Part shown: one piece after another, positions 23,660-35,185 of the stretch | Layout of the letters: every line of letters starts with the position of its first letter | Numbering within the stretch: the stretch's first letter is position 1 | NCBI GenBank assembly: GCA_015680685.1 | Contig: MNCI01003614.1 | Coordinates: 37,036 to 101,035, forward strand | Reading direction: 5' to 3' | Origin: Gnetum montanum | Taxonomy: Eukaryota; Streptophyta; Gnetopsida; Gnetales; Gnetaceae | DNA length: 64,000 bases | Notes under the pieces: generated by a model | Told to the model about the DNA's origin: nothing | The model's database searches: none | What the model saw: only the letters and a program-made list of their open reading frames with translations | Translations under genes and position numbers: made by a program

Positions 23660-25591
23660 TATGACATTTGAAAACACTGGTGGCTAGAACATCGAGATGT
23701 CCATGGTCATATAGCCTAACCCCAAATTTGTGAGAAGGCCATGTTGAGGGAATGGAAACAAGGTACCCTAAATGGTCTAGTCAATTAGACAGGGACTTAC
23801 GTGATGTTAAAAAAACCATTTGTAAAAGAAGTTTGTGAAGCATTACACATGGACACTGAGACAACAAGCAACAATGTAGTAGAGAGTCCCAAGCCCAAAA
23901 ACAGTGATGTGAATGTACAAATATGTTTTGAACAGTGGAGAAACACAAGAGTTATGATAATATTAGAGAAAAATGCTTAGAAATGAAATGAGATAGAGCT
24001 TGAAAATAGAAAAATGCACTGCCCAAAAACTGAGGAGTGTAACGTTTGCTTAAATAGAAGGTGAGAATGGTATGTAGTGCCAAATAGGCACAATGCTAGT
24101 GTAGTAATGCAGTCATAGTGTTTGAGATGTTCAATATGTAGAGCTAGTAGCTACAAGGAAGGTTAAACCTACTAGTTTGGCTATCACCACATTATATTGA
24201 TGCAATGATAGACTACATTGTGGTAATCACCAAGATGTGAAGCTCAGATGCTTAGATGTAGGAGTGTTGGGGATGCTTAGAATACTCAAATGCTCAATGA
24301 TCTCTTGATTTGACCACCCCTAAAGTGCTAGTCTTGGAGGTATTTATAGGGATAGGTTTAGCATGAAAAGTCGATTGGGCACCATGTGGCATGGGTGCCA
24401 TGTGGCATGAGCATAGATAGGATTATGCTAACATGTTACACTCTCATGAGAGTAGCATAGTGATATGCTTTGAAGGATAGCAATGGGTACCCAGAGACTG
24501 CCAAATTATGACTACACTACCTAAGTAGCATGTGCTAGAGTCTAAGAGACTGTAATGTACCTACAAATAATGTCAAAATAATGCACCTTGGAGACTATGC
24601 TCCGAGACTACATCTTCCCCCTCTTTTGAGTAGCGTCAACCATAGAGACAATGTTGGGGATTAATGGGGGGTGCAAAAGAAATGCAAACTATTGATCTAG
24701 GTTGTCGAAGGGACATCAGAGTTGAGACAAAGGTTGATGACAAGTTCAAGAGGCTTTTGGAACCTATTAGAGACATTTTCCTGGTTTAAGGTTGGCTATG
24801 CTCTAGATCATAGCACAACGCTTAGTGATATTTTGAAAAATTTTAATTTTCCACACTGGTTACGTTGGCTATGCTATAGAACATAGTAGGGACACTTTAA
24901 CAAATTTTGATGAAATTTTTATTCTTTCTCCATGGCACACTAGCTACACTCTAGGGTGTAGTAGGATAGGCAACCTTAGAAGTTAGGAAATGTACCAAAT
25001 GTATCTTCCATGTTGAGATGACTTGACAGATACTTGTCCAACACTTAGGAAAAATTGGGCACTACAACTTGGGTCATGGTTTCTATGCTATGGAGTGTAG
25101 TAGAGCATAGTAGCTTGAAAGATAGAAAATTTTCTAAACTATTTTGTCCATCCTGAGCACTTTTGACAAACTCTAGCCTAGTACTTGGGCAAACTTGCAA
25201 CTAGGATATGTGTCAAGTTGGCTATGCTCGGGAGCATAGCAAGCATGACAACTCGAGAGATAGAAATTTTGCCAAACTGTTTGGTCCATTTGAAGTAACC
25301 TTTCACCACTTCTAGCTTGACACCTATGCAAATTGACCATGAAAGTGTGTGCTATGCTGGCTATGTTGGGGAGTGTAGCAGGAAAATTAGGAGCATAATA
25401 GGACACTTAGAAAAATTTTCATGAAACTATCTCTGATACTTAGAAAAATCTTGCAAAAAAAAAAGGGTTGAATGTGCTACACTATCTACGCTATAGAGCA
25501 TAGCATCAGACTTAACAAAAATTTCCCCAAGTTTTGACACTTAGGAAAATTTGTCATTGAACTATGGAAGCCCAAAATTAGTGGTGTTTCA
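23660..25591 (-). mobile_element. Solo LTR, minus orientation, related to the LTR at 49485-51010
   Basis: Ends in AGTGGTGTTTCA at 25591, the minus-strand form of a TGAAACACC start. Its other end aligns with the LTR at 49485: both have ACCCTRAATGGTC about 115-125 bp in and GACAGGGACTTAC after it. A minus-strand TATA (GGTATTTATAGGGATAGG, 24339-24356) lies at the expected place. Flanks are CACAC (23655-23659) and AACAC (25592-25596), a 4/5 target duplication. U3 carries repeats such as GGCTATGCTCGGGAGCATAGC. Confidence 0.6.
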
Positions 25592-26152
25592 AACACCATT
25601 ATAGCTCATTACAGGACACTGTAGACCATTGCAGTCCACTGCAGAGAATGGAAACCAACCTAGAAAACATAAACACTATGGAAAAATTCCAATCTTTGAA
25701 GCCAAACACCCCCAAGACTATGACTATGCTACTCACTATGGTTGTTATACACCGCATACCTTCTCATCCCTTCTGGAGTTAACTAGACTCAACCTTATTT
25801 GGGTGGTGTTCCATTCTTTCTCACTTTCTTTCTGTGCATTTTTAGCATTTTTACTTGCATTTTGGCATTTTATTTGCATTTTTTTCTATTTTGATTCATA
25901 ATTTCATGTTGGACCTTCATTTTTTGGGGAAAACCCTTAACTATGCTCACCCCCATTGGCACCACAAACACCATGGAAACACTTAGCATCGTTTGGCATC
26001 ACATTTGGTAAGTCCTTGTTTGATTAACAATATCATTCTAGGCATCCCATCTTTGCCTCTAGTGGGTCCTCATGTAGACACAAGGTTTGGACTATGCATT
26101 AGTGAATCCCTTAGTGTTCTAGCTACTAACATTTTTGGTTGCTACAATTTTT

Positions 26153-26171
26153 TAATGCTAGAAGAAGGGTC
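26153..26171 (+). promoter_or_regulatory. Decayed primer binding site
   Basis: TAATGCTAGAAGAAGGGTC after LTR end TACA; compare TGGCGCTAGAAGGAGGGCC at 61452. The differences in the first half are G to A and C to T transitions. Confidence 0.5.
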
Positions 26172-26672
26172 GATCCATTTTCCTCTTTAGTCTTTGTTAT
26201 GGTTATCTTGTGTGCTCTCTATATGACCATTTCTTGCTTTAGGCTAGCATAGACCCAACACCCCTATGGACCTAACACATGCAGTAGTAGCTGGATCTTA
26301 TCCTAGCATAAGCATTATCTACTAACTGGTTTATGTAAATTGGACCTTGTTATTAGTTCTTCTGGAACCCTGAGTAGCAACCCCAAAGCATACACATTCC
26401 CATAGCTAAACTTTTGGCTCTCAGTAGAGAGCATAGTTAGCTCTCAGTGTAGAGAGCATAGTCTCCAAACTTAGCCATTTTTATACAATATTTAGACTTA
26501 TCTATTTTATCCAAAGATTGCCATTTTTCTAAATTTTCTAGACTTAGCCATTTTTCTACAACTTTAACTTGCACACATGAGCTTTGAACAAACTTCAACA
26601 TCAATCTTGAGCACACTCAATATCCTAGCCACCCAACAAGAAAATAGGATTAACCACCCTACCAATCCTACC

Positions 26673-28790
26673 ATGGTAGAGCAAAGGTAATCCCTTAGGT
26701 TGCATGGCCAAGACCCTGAATATATTGCACTAAATGATGAATAATAAAAATTCATCTATGTGAAGATCCAAGCAAGCCTATTCATAGACTACTTAGACAT
26801 GGAAGTGAAGTAGGGCTATGAGCTCATCCCCACTAAAATGGGCAAGAGTATATCTCCTACTTTGTCAACTTTATCCCTTTCACCAAACCCTACTCATGGA
26901 TACTAGCTTAGCTCATTCGAACAAGTGAGCAAAAAGTAGGGATTGATTATGAGGAACTGCTAAAAGAAGCGAAGAATGAGCTTGAAGATCATTTTGAGCA
27001 TGAGGACTCCTTCCACACCTCCTTTTAGTGAACAATCCTTGGTCTGGCTCTCTCGTAGTCCGGTTCACCTATCTTTCTCATGATGGTCATAGCCCTAGCA
27101 TCACCTTCCAAGTAAACACCTATCATAGCGATGCACCAGATGTAGCTTACACATCTAGATGCACTACATTTCATTAACCTATCCTTCTATTGAATTGTCA
27201 TAGCCTACCTAGTTATCCTTGTTGGTTCAATCATGGCTACTCAACCTTACATTCATAAAGTGCATGTCTCCTAGCCCCAAATGACTAAGGCATATTATGT
27301 CTTGCCTATTTCATTAGCACCCTTAGTAGTGGTCCAACCCACACATGCATGGCTTGCCCCAGTTATTGGGCTCATAGCATAGCCAACATAGCAAATGCCT
27401 CACATGGTGGCACAACCTACAATTAGGTCATGGACCACACAACTAGCATAGAAGGTGGTGTAACCAATGTAGCCCACTGCAGCCTCCCATAACATGGATT
27501 AGACATTCCAACTAATCCAAACTTTAATAAAAGAGGTCAAGTGGCCTAAGGATGTCTCCTATGAAAAAGTTAATGTAGTGGACTTTTACTAGGATGACCC
27601 AATAATTCCTGCTACCCCATCGTTGACTTTGCCAACCAAGGTCCCACTCCCTCATTTCACCAAGTATAATGGTGAAGGGGATTCCAATGCACACTTGGTG
27701 ATGTTCAATTCTAAGTGCCTACTACTGCAAGCACGGCCACATGCTATCATATGTGTTTTCTCTATGTTACTTACTGGTATGAAACTTGGCTAGTACCATG
27801 CATTGCCCTGGGGCTCTATCTCCTCTTTGGAGGATGTTTTTGAGCTAGTTTGTCATGCATTTCAAGTACAACTTAACCCTTGAAACCACCATAAACTAGC
27901 TCATGCAAATCAAGTAGGGCCATCTAGACACTATGCAAAAATTTATCCAACATTTGAGTGCTTCATTAAATAAAATGTGAGAGCCTATAGTAGAGATGTA
28001 CCTTCTGGCCATCTTCAAGGGTGTAGTTAATGACTTCTTCAAGTTAAAAATGTAGTACTTGGCCCATAGTCTTTGAGCCAAGCCTTCACCTAGATAAAGA
28101 GCATATAGAACACAATGAAAGCCAACAAGGACCCAGCCTATGTGGCCTATAAGAACAGTCATGTCAAAAAGGATAAGAACAAGAAAAAGGAAACTACAAC
28201 CATGGCAACTATGGCAAAAGAAGCCAAAATGACTAACTTGAGGTTAAAAACCATACCACCTAAGGCCCTAGCCAACAACACAGCTACCAGCCCTAGCATA
28301 GCAACTAACCAAGCTATCATTGATGGCTACAATGCAGGTGGCTCTTAATCCCAACTTTAAGCATAAGGATTGCTGAAAGTATATCCCATTGCCTCTTAAA
28401 CCTTCAAAACTACTAGACCAACTGTTGAAGGCTAGACATATCTAGTACAAGAAAATGTCTGAAGATGATTGCAAAAGACATAATAGATACTATGAGCTCT
28501 TAAGGAACCCCCTGTCAGTAGCCTTGAATGAGCCCCCAATACTGAAATGCTTTAGGTTGGATCAGTTCTATCACTACCACCAATTTCTTGGTCATAACAT
28601 GAACTTTCGCATGGCTCTACAGGATGACTCCAATGAATGATTGATAGAGGTGAGTTGGTACTTGATGCTACCAACCTAGTTATTTCCCAAAGTTAATCTA
28701 TGAGGATGTACAAGGATCCTCTAAATGTAGATGATGCAAGTTATTTCATCAATGCTATTAGTGTTGATGACAACTTAGAACTAACATGAC
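26673..28790 (+). pseudogene. Decayed Ty3/gypsy gag
   Basis: Begins ATGGTAGAGC and can be followed in mixed frames: SLRLHGQDP near 26695, FIYVKIQ near 26755, LTLPTKVPLPHFTKYNGEGD near 27635, the gag-domain region to 28060, and the knuckle region FYHYHQFLGHNMNF near 28570. Many TAG stops and frameshifts. It matches the gag at 62253-64000 throughout, but is much older. Confidence 0.75.
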
Positions 28791-30235
28791 AACCATTTGT
28801 GGGTTGGCCTTTGGTAGTGAAAGTGTCTCTTTGACCCCTATTTTGTTGTTAAGATGCCACCCCAAGCACCTAAAATGCCCTTTGTGGTTAGGGTCCCACC
28901 CCATGTTGCATCAATGACAATCACCCAACTATCCTTTGTGGTCAGGGTGCCACAACATGTTGGCTTGTCACCTCCCTAGAGTCTAGTAGTGAGCAATACA
29001 TCAGTTCCTTCTTTCCTAAGGGTCAGTCTAGCCAGCAACATTAATAGACCATCTAGGTGATAACCTAGGAGGCCTAATAAGCATCTCATGGATAGGATGA
29101 TTAGGAAAAACCAAGAGTAAAGAGCACTTAATCCACCAAAGGTTGTACCCCTATTCATAGTCCCTAAGGGAGAAATAACCAAGGAGGCCACTATTAGCAA
29201 CTTGCAACCAAGAACTGGAATCCCTGTGTAGGCCAAGAAAGTAAAATTCAAGTCTCCATCATGTAAAATCCATCTCCTAGGATGTATGGAAGAAATCAAA
29301 GCTAGCAAAAGCACAATCAATGGAAAAGACATCGTAAATGCATTATCCCAACCTAACTAAGCATTAAAGCAAAAGACCCCAATGTTAAGCCTATATGACT
29401 AGATTATGGTCTCATTTGCCTACTGCGAAGTACTAGTATGGATGTTGACATCCATTCCTGTCATGGAGAACATCTTAGTAGATGAACATTCCATCCACAC
29501 TATGATGTTGCCTCTTGACTGCATGAATTGAGTTCCATGCCCCTTACATTTTCTGACAAGGTAATTAAGGTCAACCTTGAGAAGGGTTAGGTCATTACAA
29601 CATCCATGTTCATCACCATGCATGTTGGGCAATGCAAAATTTGGAGGATGCACATAGAAGATGGGGTAGTAACCAACATGGTCCCATACAATGTCATTGA
29701 CAAGATAGGCCTCACACACTAGATCAAATCAACAAAAACCATATGCCTAAAGTCCTTTAGCAAGTCATGTTTCATTGTCAAGGGTACTATCAAAATAGCC
29801 TTTATGGCAAGGCAGTAATTCCCCACCACTACAAAATTCATAGTCATAAAGGAGATTCCAAGATTCAACTTGATATTAGGTAGGCCTTTACTAGCCCAAT
29901 TATGGACCATTTACTCTCTCGTCCATCAAGAAATCCACAATGATAACATAGCCCCTTTGGCCATTAACAACATAGACATGGAGTAAAGGTTATAGATGGA
30001 ATTTCCTAATGATGTGCCTGCAACAAAGGATGAGGATGAAGCGTGTGATGCACACCCACCTGAATTGATAGAATAAGTTGAAAACTTACCAGAGGATGCC
30101 ATTCAACGTAGTAAGCAAGGGTCTAGGGCCTACGTGCCTCCTAATCCACACCAAGTTAGGAAGCAACTACTTGAATAAGGTGCCTCCTTAATCTAAAATT
30201 ACACTAGGGACCTACCCACTATTCACTTACACCCT
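28791..30235 (+). pseudogene. Decayed protease ORF of the old element
   Basis: Proline-rich repeats (PFVVRVPP-like, 28860-28960) lead to the protease core: WRMHIEDGVVTNMVPYNVID at 29641-29700, KSFSKSCFIVKGTIKIAF and FNLILGRPLLAQL near 29860-29900. The catalytic Asp is present in an EDG context. The tail to about 30235 is acidic and unlike the tails of the other copies. Several TAG stops. The antisense gene copy 2 begins 0.6 kb downstream on the other strand. Confidence 0.7.
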
Positions 30236-30439
30236 GCATCTTTTTTTTCATTTATGTCGTGTTTGCATTATAGAATATTATTTCATTTAGTTTAATTACT
30301 TAGTTTACCATCCACATTGTCTACACATTCAATAACTTAGTTTACATTTTTTCTATTCTTGCTTTAATGCATTTGTTCTCATGCATAAAAATATCAAAAT
30401 GCATAAAAATAAAAAAAGCTAAAATTACAAAAATAAGAG

Positions 30440-30655
30440 GTAACAATATACATGGCCCTAAATTGGCAATGTATGGCTCAAAATGGCCTTAAACTATCAC
30501 TAGGTCTAGAATGGTTTTAAACTATCAATGTTAATCCTTCCGTTGTGGCTTGAAATGGCCTAAAACTATCATTGTGGATCAAAATGGCCTTAAAATAGCA
30601 TCAGCCCTCCCATTATGGCCTTAAACTAGCATGGGGCTTGCAATGTCCTAGTCAC
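30440..30655 (+). repeat. Decayed GGCC-type hairpin-motif array after old protease
   Basis: About six copies of AATGGCCTTAAACTATCA, the element-sense form of TAGTTTAAGGCC. Position matches 4033-4380 of the copy 1 element: after protease, before the antisense gene. Confidence 0.75.
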
Positions 30656-30855
30656 ATTATTTCCGCACAATTCTAACTTAGCACATAAGTAAAATATAAA
30701 GCATATAAACAAAAAATGTTTACACATTACACATCACATGTAGCAAATACATGCATTAGATATCATACGAATTTTAGTACATAACATGAGAGCCAAAATA
30801 TAGGAAAAAAAGGAAAAATTTCCTAATAGTAGAGCTACATTAAGTCATGCTCAAC

Positions 30856-31801
30856 TAGTGGTGCTAGGTGGGGGTGGAGGATCTTCTTCCTCTACTACAT
30901 CATTAGGGCCCACAACATCTCTTGCTACCTACCACAACAACCACAAAAAAATGATCAATTAGTAAGCAAACCTATAATATACAATCTAACTCAAAATATG
31001 AAAAATATAAAAAATAACTAACCTAAGAGGGTCCTACATTTATATCTTCTGGAGGCAACTTTTCAAGGCCAACATCCAAGTGCCAAAGGATCTTGGCCTC
31101 AGAAAGCTATGTCTAGTCCTCTTGGTCAAACTCAATCCCCACAAGGATCTTGCCTTTGTCCATAGAGGTTCATGTGGGTGGCTCCATCGAGAAGGTAGTA
31201 AAAGAAGCCTCTTCTAAAGGGGTGATGATCTCCCTGTCAAGAAAGCCACTTACCATTGTATGTTGTGTGAACAACTCATATGCTTGCCTCCCACTTTTCA
31301 CCTCAAGAAACATCTTTAGGTAGCAGTGTCTAGTAGACTCCTCTTTATACCATTGTAGGTATGCATTGTGCTCATGCTTGTATTGGTGCTTATGGTTCTT
31401 CTAAGTTTTCTCCCATTGATAGAACTTTCTACTGTAATTCTTCTAGTGTTGATTCTTCTAGGAAAGTAGGTCCATCTATAGATGCTAATTAATTAGCTTC
31501 CATGTGGCCTCATTTTTTCCTCTGAGTGTTTTCTAGTATCAAGCATACTCTATCTTAGAGGTATGCCAGGTGTTGTCTCCCTATGCTCTAGCCACCAAGA
31601 AAACATATCTAGATTGAAGATCTTCAATCTTCATTTCTTGGCTAGCTACCATCTCTTGTAGCTCATGCATGTGTTTCCATAGGTGCTCATTCAAGCTTCT
31701 ACGAATCCAAAATACCTTTTCATAAGAAAGTGCACACTTCTTTGATACCTCATACATGTGATGAGACACCTGATTGACTTCAGGAGGGAGGTTAAGGAGG
31801 A
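30856..31801 (-). pseudogene. FCP1-family antisense gene, copy 2, C-terminal exons
   Basis: Minus-strand exons matching the C-terminal half of copies 1 and 3. The coiled-coil exon (31801 to about 31200) has VSHHMYEVSKKCALSYEKVF, comparable with RHIYEEMHKCALRLTRSLW at 59.6 kb, then KNHKHQYK near 31390. The next exon (31200-31024) has MDKGKILVGIEFDQED and AKILWHLDVGLEKL, matching copy 1 VDKGKALADVDLGLDG and EILRRLEFGLGG. A last acidic/proline exon lies at 30926-30856. Two TAG stops and low CpG show age. It is interrupted at 31801 by the element 31802-41272 and resumes at 41273. Convergent to gag-protease, as in copy 1. Confidence 0.7.
31797..31801. other. Target site duplication, left copy (GAGGA)
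   Basis: GAGGA at 31797-31801 is repeated at 41273-41277, flanking a TG...CA-bounded element. A perfect 5-bp duplication is the usual length for Ty3/gypsy integration. Confidence 0.85.
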
Positions 31802-32384
31802 TGTACCGACTGAAATCGTCGGTGCAAGGCGGGAACGTTACGAGCACCGAAAGATCTACGGACAAGCACAGTCGACCCTGCCTCTGCTTGAGGGCAAGCT
31901 GGAATGGACGAAGGTAGAGTGCCTTGAATGGTGCGCACGCGGATCAAACAACGACTTCCCCAACGTTTTCCGCTACAACACGTTGGGTTATACGTAAACA
32001 AGGAACATTAAATGTAAACTGTAAACAAGCACGATAACGTAAATGAGCCTGTAAACGTAAACTGAAAAACGAAGAAAACAACAATAAATCTGAGCAAAAT
32101 GTAAACTGTTTTGTATTGAGAATTGATTACAAAGTGCACTAGTCCAAACACAGTTGTGGCTTTGACACAAGGCGGACGAAAGGCCCCGGCGTGTGTAGGA
32201 ATGACTTGGCTGGGACACTGTAGGTGGGGCGTAGAGACTGTGCTCGGCATACAGGACTTCCAGCGTAGAGGGTTTTTAGGCTTTGGTTAGAAATTTTTTG
32301 TTCCCCCCCGTGTGAACATAGAAAACTGGGCTATTTATAGGGGTAGGGTTATCGAGAAAATCAGATTGGGAGACACGTGGGCGT

Positions 32385-32780
32385 ATACGCTGGACGTATA
32401 CGCTACATCAGGCCAGCGTATACGTTGGGCGTATACGCTGGACTTGCTGGGTGTGTGAACTTGGATGGACGCTGGGCGTATACGCTGGGCATGTGAACTT
32501 GGATGGACGCTAGGCATATACGCTGGGCGTGTACGCTGGGTGTGTGAACTTGGATGGACGCTGGGCATGTACGCTGGGTGTGTACGCTGGGCGTGTGAAC
32601 TTGGATGGACGCTGGGCGTATACGCTGGGCATGCAAACTTGGGTGGACGCTGGGCATCTACGCTAATGGATGCTGAGCGTAGAGGATGCCAGCATAAGCG
32701 TATAGCATGCCAGCGTAAGCGTATAACATGCCAGCGTAAGCGTATAGCATGCCAGCGTAAGCGAAAAATGTGCCCAGCGT
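32385..32780. repeat. U3 palindrome array
   Basis: Units of GGACGCTGGGCGTATACGCT separated by GTGTGAACTTGGAT, then CCAGCGTAAGCGTATAGCATG units. Mirrored in the other LTR at 40030-40500. Confidence 0.9.
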
Positions 32781-32818
32781 ATACACATGAAAATGCTTCA
32801 TTTTAAGGTCAAAAATTG

Positions 32819-33345
32819 ATTTTTGGGTGCCCAAGAGCTACTAGGAAGTTTGGGGAAGGTCCTGGGTGGTCTGGACGCTCGATTCTGGCACGTTTTGATG
32901 CATTTCTGGAGCCCAAAAGTCTGTCTACGCTGGCCTTACGCCGGGCGTATACGCTGGGAGTGCAGGAATGGAAGACCATCATTCGGAGCTGAATATTCAA
33001 TTTTCAAGTGCCTGAGACCTGTTGGGAACCTTGGGGAAGATGTTGGGGGGTCTGGACGCTCGATTCTGGCACGTTTTGATGCATTTTTGGAGCCCAAAAG
33101 TCGTTGTACGCCGGCCACACCCCGGCGTGTACGCTGGGCGTACAGGAATGGAGGATCATCATTCGGAGCCCAAAATCAGATCTTCAAGTGCCTGCAACCT
33201 GCTGGGGACCCTGGGGAAGGTCCTGGGGGGTCTAGACACTCCACTTTAGCATGTTTTAAGGAGTTTTTGAGCCCCAAAAGTTGCTGTACGCTGGGCCTTA
33301 CGCTGGGCATGTGTAGGCCAGCGTACAGGATACATACTTAGTGAA
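32819..33345. repeat. Three 170-180 bp tandem units in U3
   Basis: Each unit has GGGAACCTTGGGGAAGGTCC, GGTCTGGACGCTCGATTCTG, a GGAGCCCAAAAGT block, a GCGTATACGC-type palindrome and GCAGGAATGGA. Open frames across them (such as 32823-33341 plus) repeat with the unit and are not genes. The right LTR has the same three at 40541-41060. Confidence 0.85.
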
Positions 33346-33550
33346 AAACAAGTATTTTGAGCTCAAGATTTGCCAAGTTTGAGGCCAGATGTTCTTGTAG
33401 TCTTCTGTGGGTCCTAGGGAACTTTTACCTGCTCTCTTTGACTTCGTTTGATGCTATTCTGAGGCTTTCAAGCTTAGTCATGCTGAGGACCAACATGACT
33501 TAGCTTAATTTCTGTCTTCAAGTGTTAGCCAAAATTTTTGTGGTGTTTCA

Positions 33551-33570
33551 TTGGCCCCTCTTTGTTGACG
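33551..33570 (-). promoter_or_regulatory. Polypurine tract
   Basis: Minus-strand CAACAAAGAGGGGCCAA immediately before the LTR start TGAAACACC. Conserved in the elements at 45588, 51011 and 15653. Confidence 0.75.
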
Positions 33571-34700
33571 TCTGGAGGAATTGACCCAAGAGGCATCGAC
33601 AAAGAAGTACAAAACACCACAAGCAAACAAGGTGCAAACATTATCCTTGAGCACTTGGCCAGATGTGATCGCACTGTGTTCAAAAGTACTTGGGATTGGG
33701 AAATGGAGCTTGTAGTTGGATTGGGAGATGGAAATTATGGGGATTGGGATTGATCGAGGGATTATGCATGGTAAAGAGAATGCTCTAGTGTGTATACGGG
33801 TCATGCTGATCCTTGTCAATAGCCATTGTTTAGCAGACTCAGAATCAAGGCATGAGATGTGCATCCTTTGGCGGAACAAGACTCTTGTTTAGTGTTTAAG
33901 AGGACTTGTTGGCCATGTGATGGTGGGTTACGTTCTCTAGACGAACAGACTCTTTGTTTGGTGTCAAAGAAAACCTGTTGGTGGAGAGCCAAAGCTATGC
34001 AATGAGATGTCACTTGAGCTTTTGAGACATGAGTGTTTGTTTCCAAGACAACTGCCTTCCCGCCTGAGGCTTATGGGAAGTGTCAAAGGTCTTGTGGTTC
34101 ATTTTGCTCTTTGCTCTTTTCTTTTTCTTTCTTTTTCCTTTTTTGTTTTTGCTCTTTTTTTTGTTGTTTGATTTTTTTTTGGAAAGAGCTTTCTTTCAAT
34201 TTTGCACTCATGCTCATGTGCCATATTGTGTGTTGCAGTTGCTTGAGAGTGTCATAGCATGTAACAGTAGGCTCAAATTTTTGGGGTGTACTGGGTGTAT
34301 CTGGGAAATGTAACTGGGTAGGAATGGGAATAAGAGTGTTGGGGAAATGGAGAATGTATTGGGAACTGGGAATGTACTTTTGACCAGATTGATTAACCTG
34401 GTTGCGTGCGTCAGAAACAATGTGGCCCCTTGTCACCGTGATGAAGTGTATCCGTGTACGAGCACCACTGGGTGTCATCCTGCAAACACAACTCCAAGAA
34501 GACAAGAAAACCACAAGAGAATGAGTTAGCGAACACTTCAGGCATGAATGTGACTGATGCAAATGGAGACGCCATGTGAAACTTGAGGCAAACAGAATGA
34601 GCAGCAATAGTGTTGTCAAAGCCGGTGTGATGAATGATGCAGCAGGCATTGAAGAAGAAATGTCATGAATTACAGCAGCAGATGAATGTTCCAGAAATGA
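33571..34700 (-). other. Noncoding 3' spacer of the gag-protease element
   Basis: No supported gene. Contains a T-rich tract (34125-34200) and GTACAAAACACCACAAG at 33609, a partial echo of the LTR start. Closely matched by 45606-46660 of the truncated sister element. Confidence 0.6.
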
Positions 34701-35185
34701 TGTGGCCAGTTTATAGTCTTGGCGGACTGTCGTGGGTTAGTTTTACGTCATAACCCGTTGGACGTTGCTAGTTTATCGTCGTAACGGACGGTATGATGCT
34801 AGTTTATAGTCATGGCGGACTATGAAGAGGCAAGCTAGTTTATAGTCTTAGTGGACTCTGGTGAATGAGTGTGACAGTTTAGTGTCATGTCAGACAGAGC
34901 TCTATGGTGTCGGTTTACTGTCATGACGCCAGGACATTCTGTGGTATTAGTTTTAAGTCATAATCCAGGACTATTTTGTAGTATTAGTTTTAAGTCATAA
35001 TCCAGGACTGTGTGGATGTAGGCATGTGTGTCCGTATGATCCTGTAAACAAAAGCAACTAGAGAAACCAATGTTAAATAGCCACTGCAGGAAACATGAAT
35101 TGAAATGCACAAGTGAATAGAAAATAAAGTGAAAAGGTGGTAGTTTAAGGCCTTTTCGGGCCATGGTTTAGTTTAAGGCCTTCTT
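34700..35185. repeat. AGTTTA hairpin-motif array with co-varying arms
   Basis: About ten copies of AGTTTA followed by an inverted repeat around a six-base loop. Examples on the plus strand: ATAGTC-ATGGCG-GACTAT (34806-34823), TGTC-ATGTCA-GACA (34883-34896), AGTC-TTAGTG-GACT, CGTC-GTAACG-GACG, and AGGCC-TTTTC-GGGCC near 35145. Arm bases change together between copies. Confidence 0.85.

Larger units (their letters stand above)
22445..26146 (+). mobile_element. 5' LTR of old gag-protease element, split by a reverse solo LTR
   Basis: Starts TGAAACACCACCAAATT and ends GCTACA before a decayed PBS. The nested insertion 23660-25591 removed, the LTR is about 1.77 kb, close to the 1.75 kb LTR at 31802. 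TATA at 23524-23535. U3 holds decayed palindrome repeats (GGACTATGCTCACCAC, GGAGCATAGTCAAGC) at 22480-23110. Confidence 0.65.
31802..33550 (-). mobile_element. 3' LTR (left) of the 31802-41272 element
   Basis: 1749 bp, TGTACCGACTG...GTGGTGTTTCA. Contains minus TATA (CTATTTATAGGGG, 32332-32344), the palindrome array 32385-32780 and three tandem 170-180 bp units at 32819-33345. Confidence 0.9.

Noticed and set aside
10315-31801. Fungal repeat-induced point mutation as the cause of the transitions
   Set aside because: Element types, gag knuckle and gene introns are plant-like; ordinary decay of methylated cytosine explains the pattern.
33505-33879. Minus-strand frame of 124 codons next to the PPT
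   Set aside because: Spans the LTR end and PPT and has no conserved counterpart kept open in the sister element.
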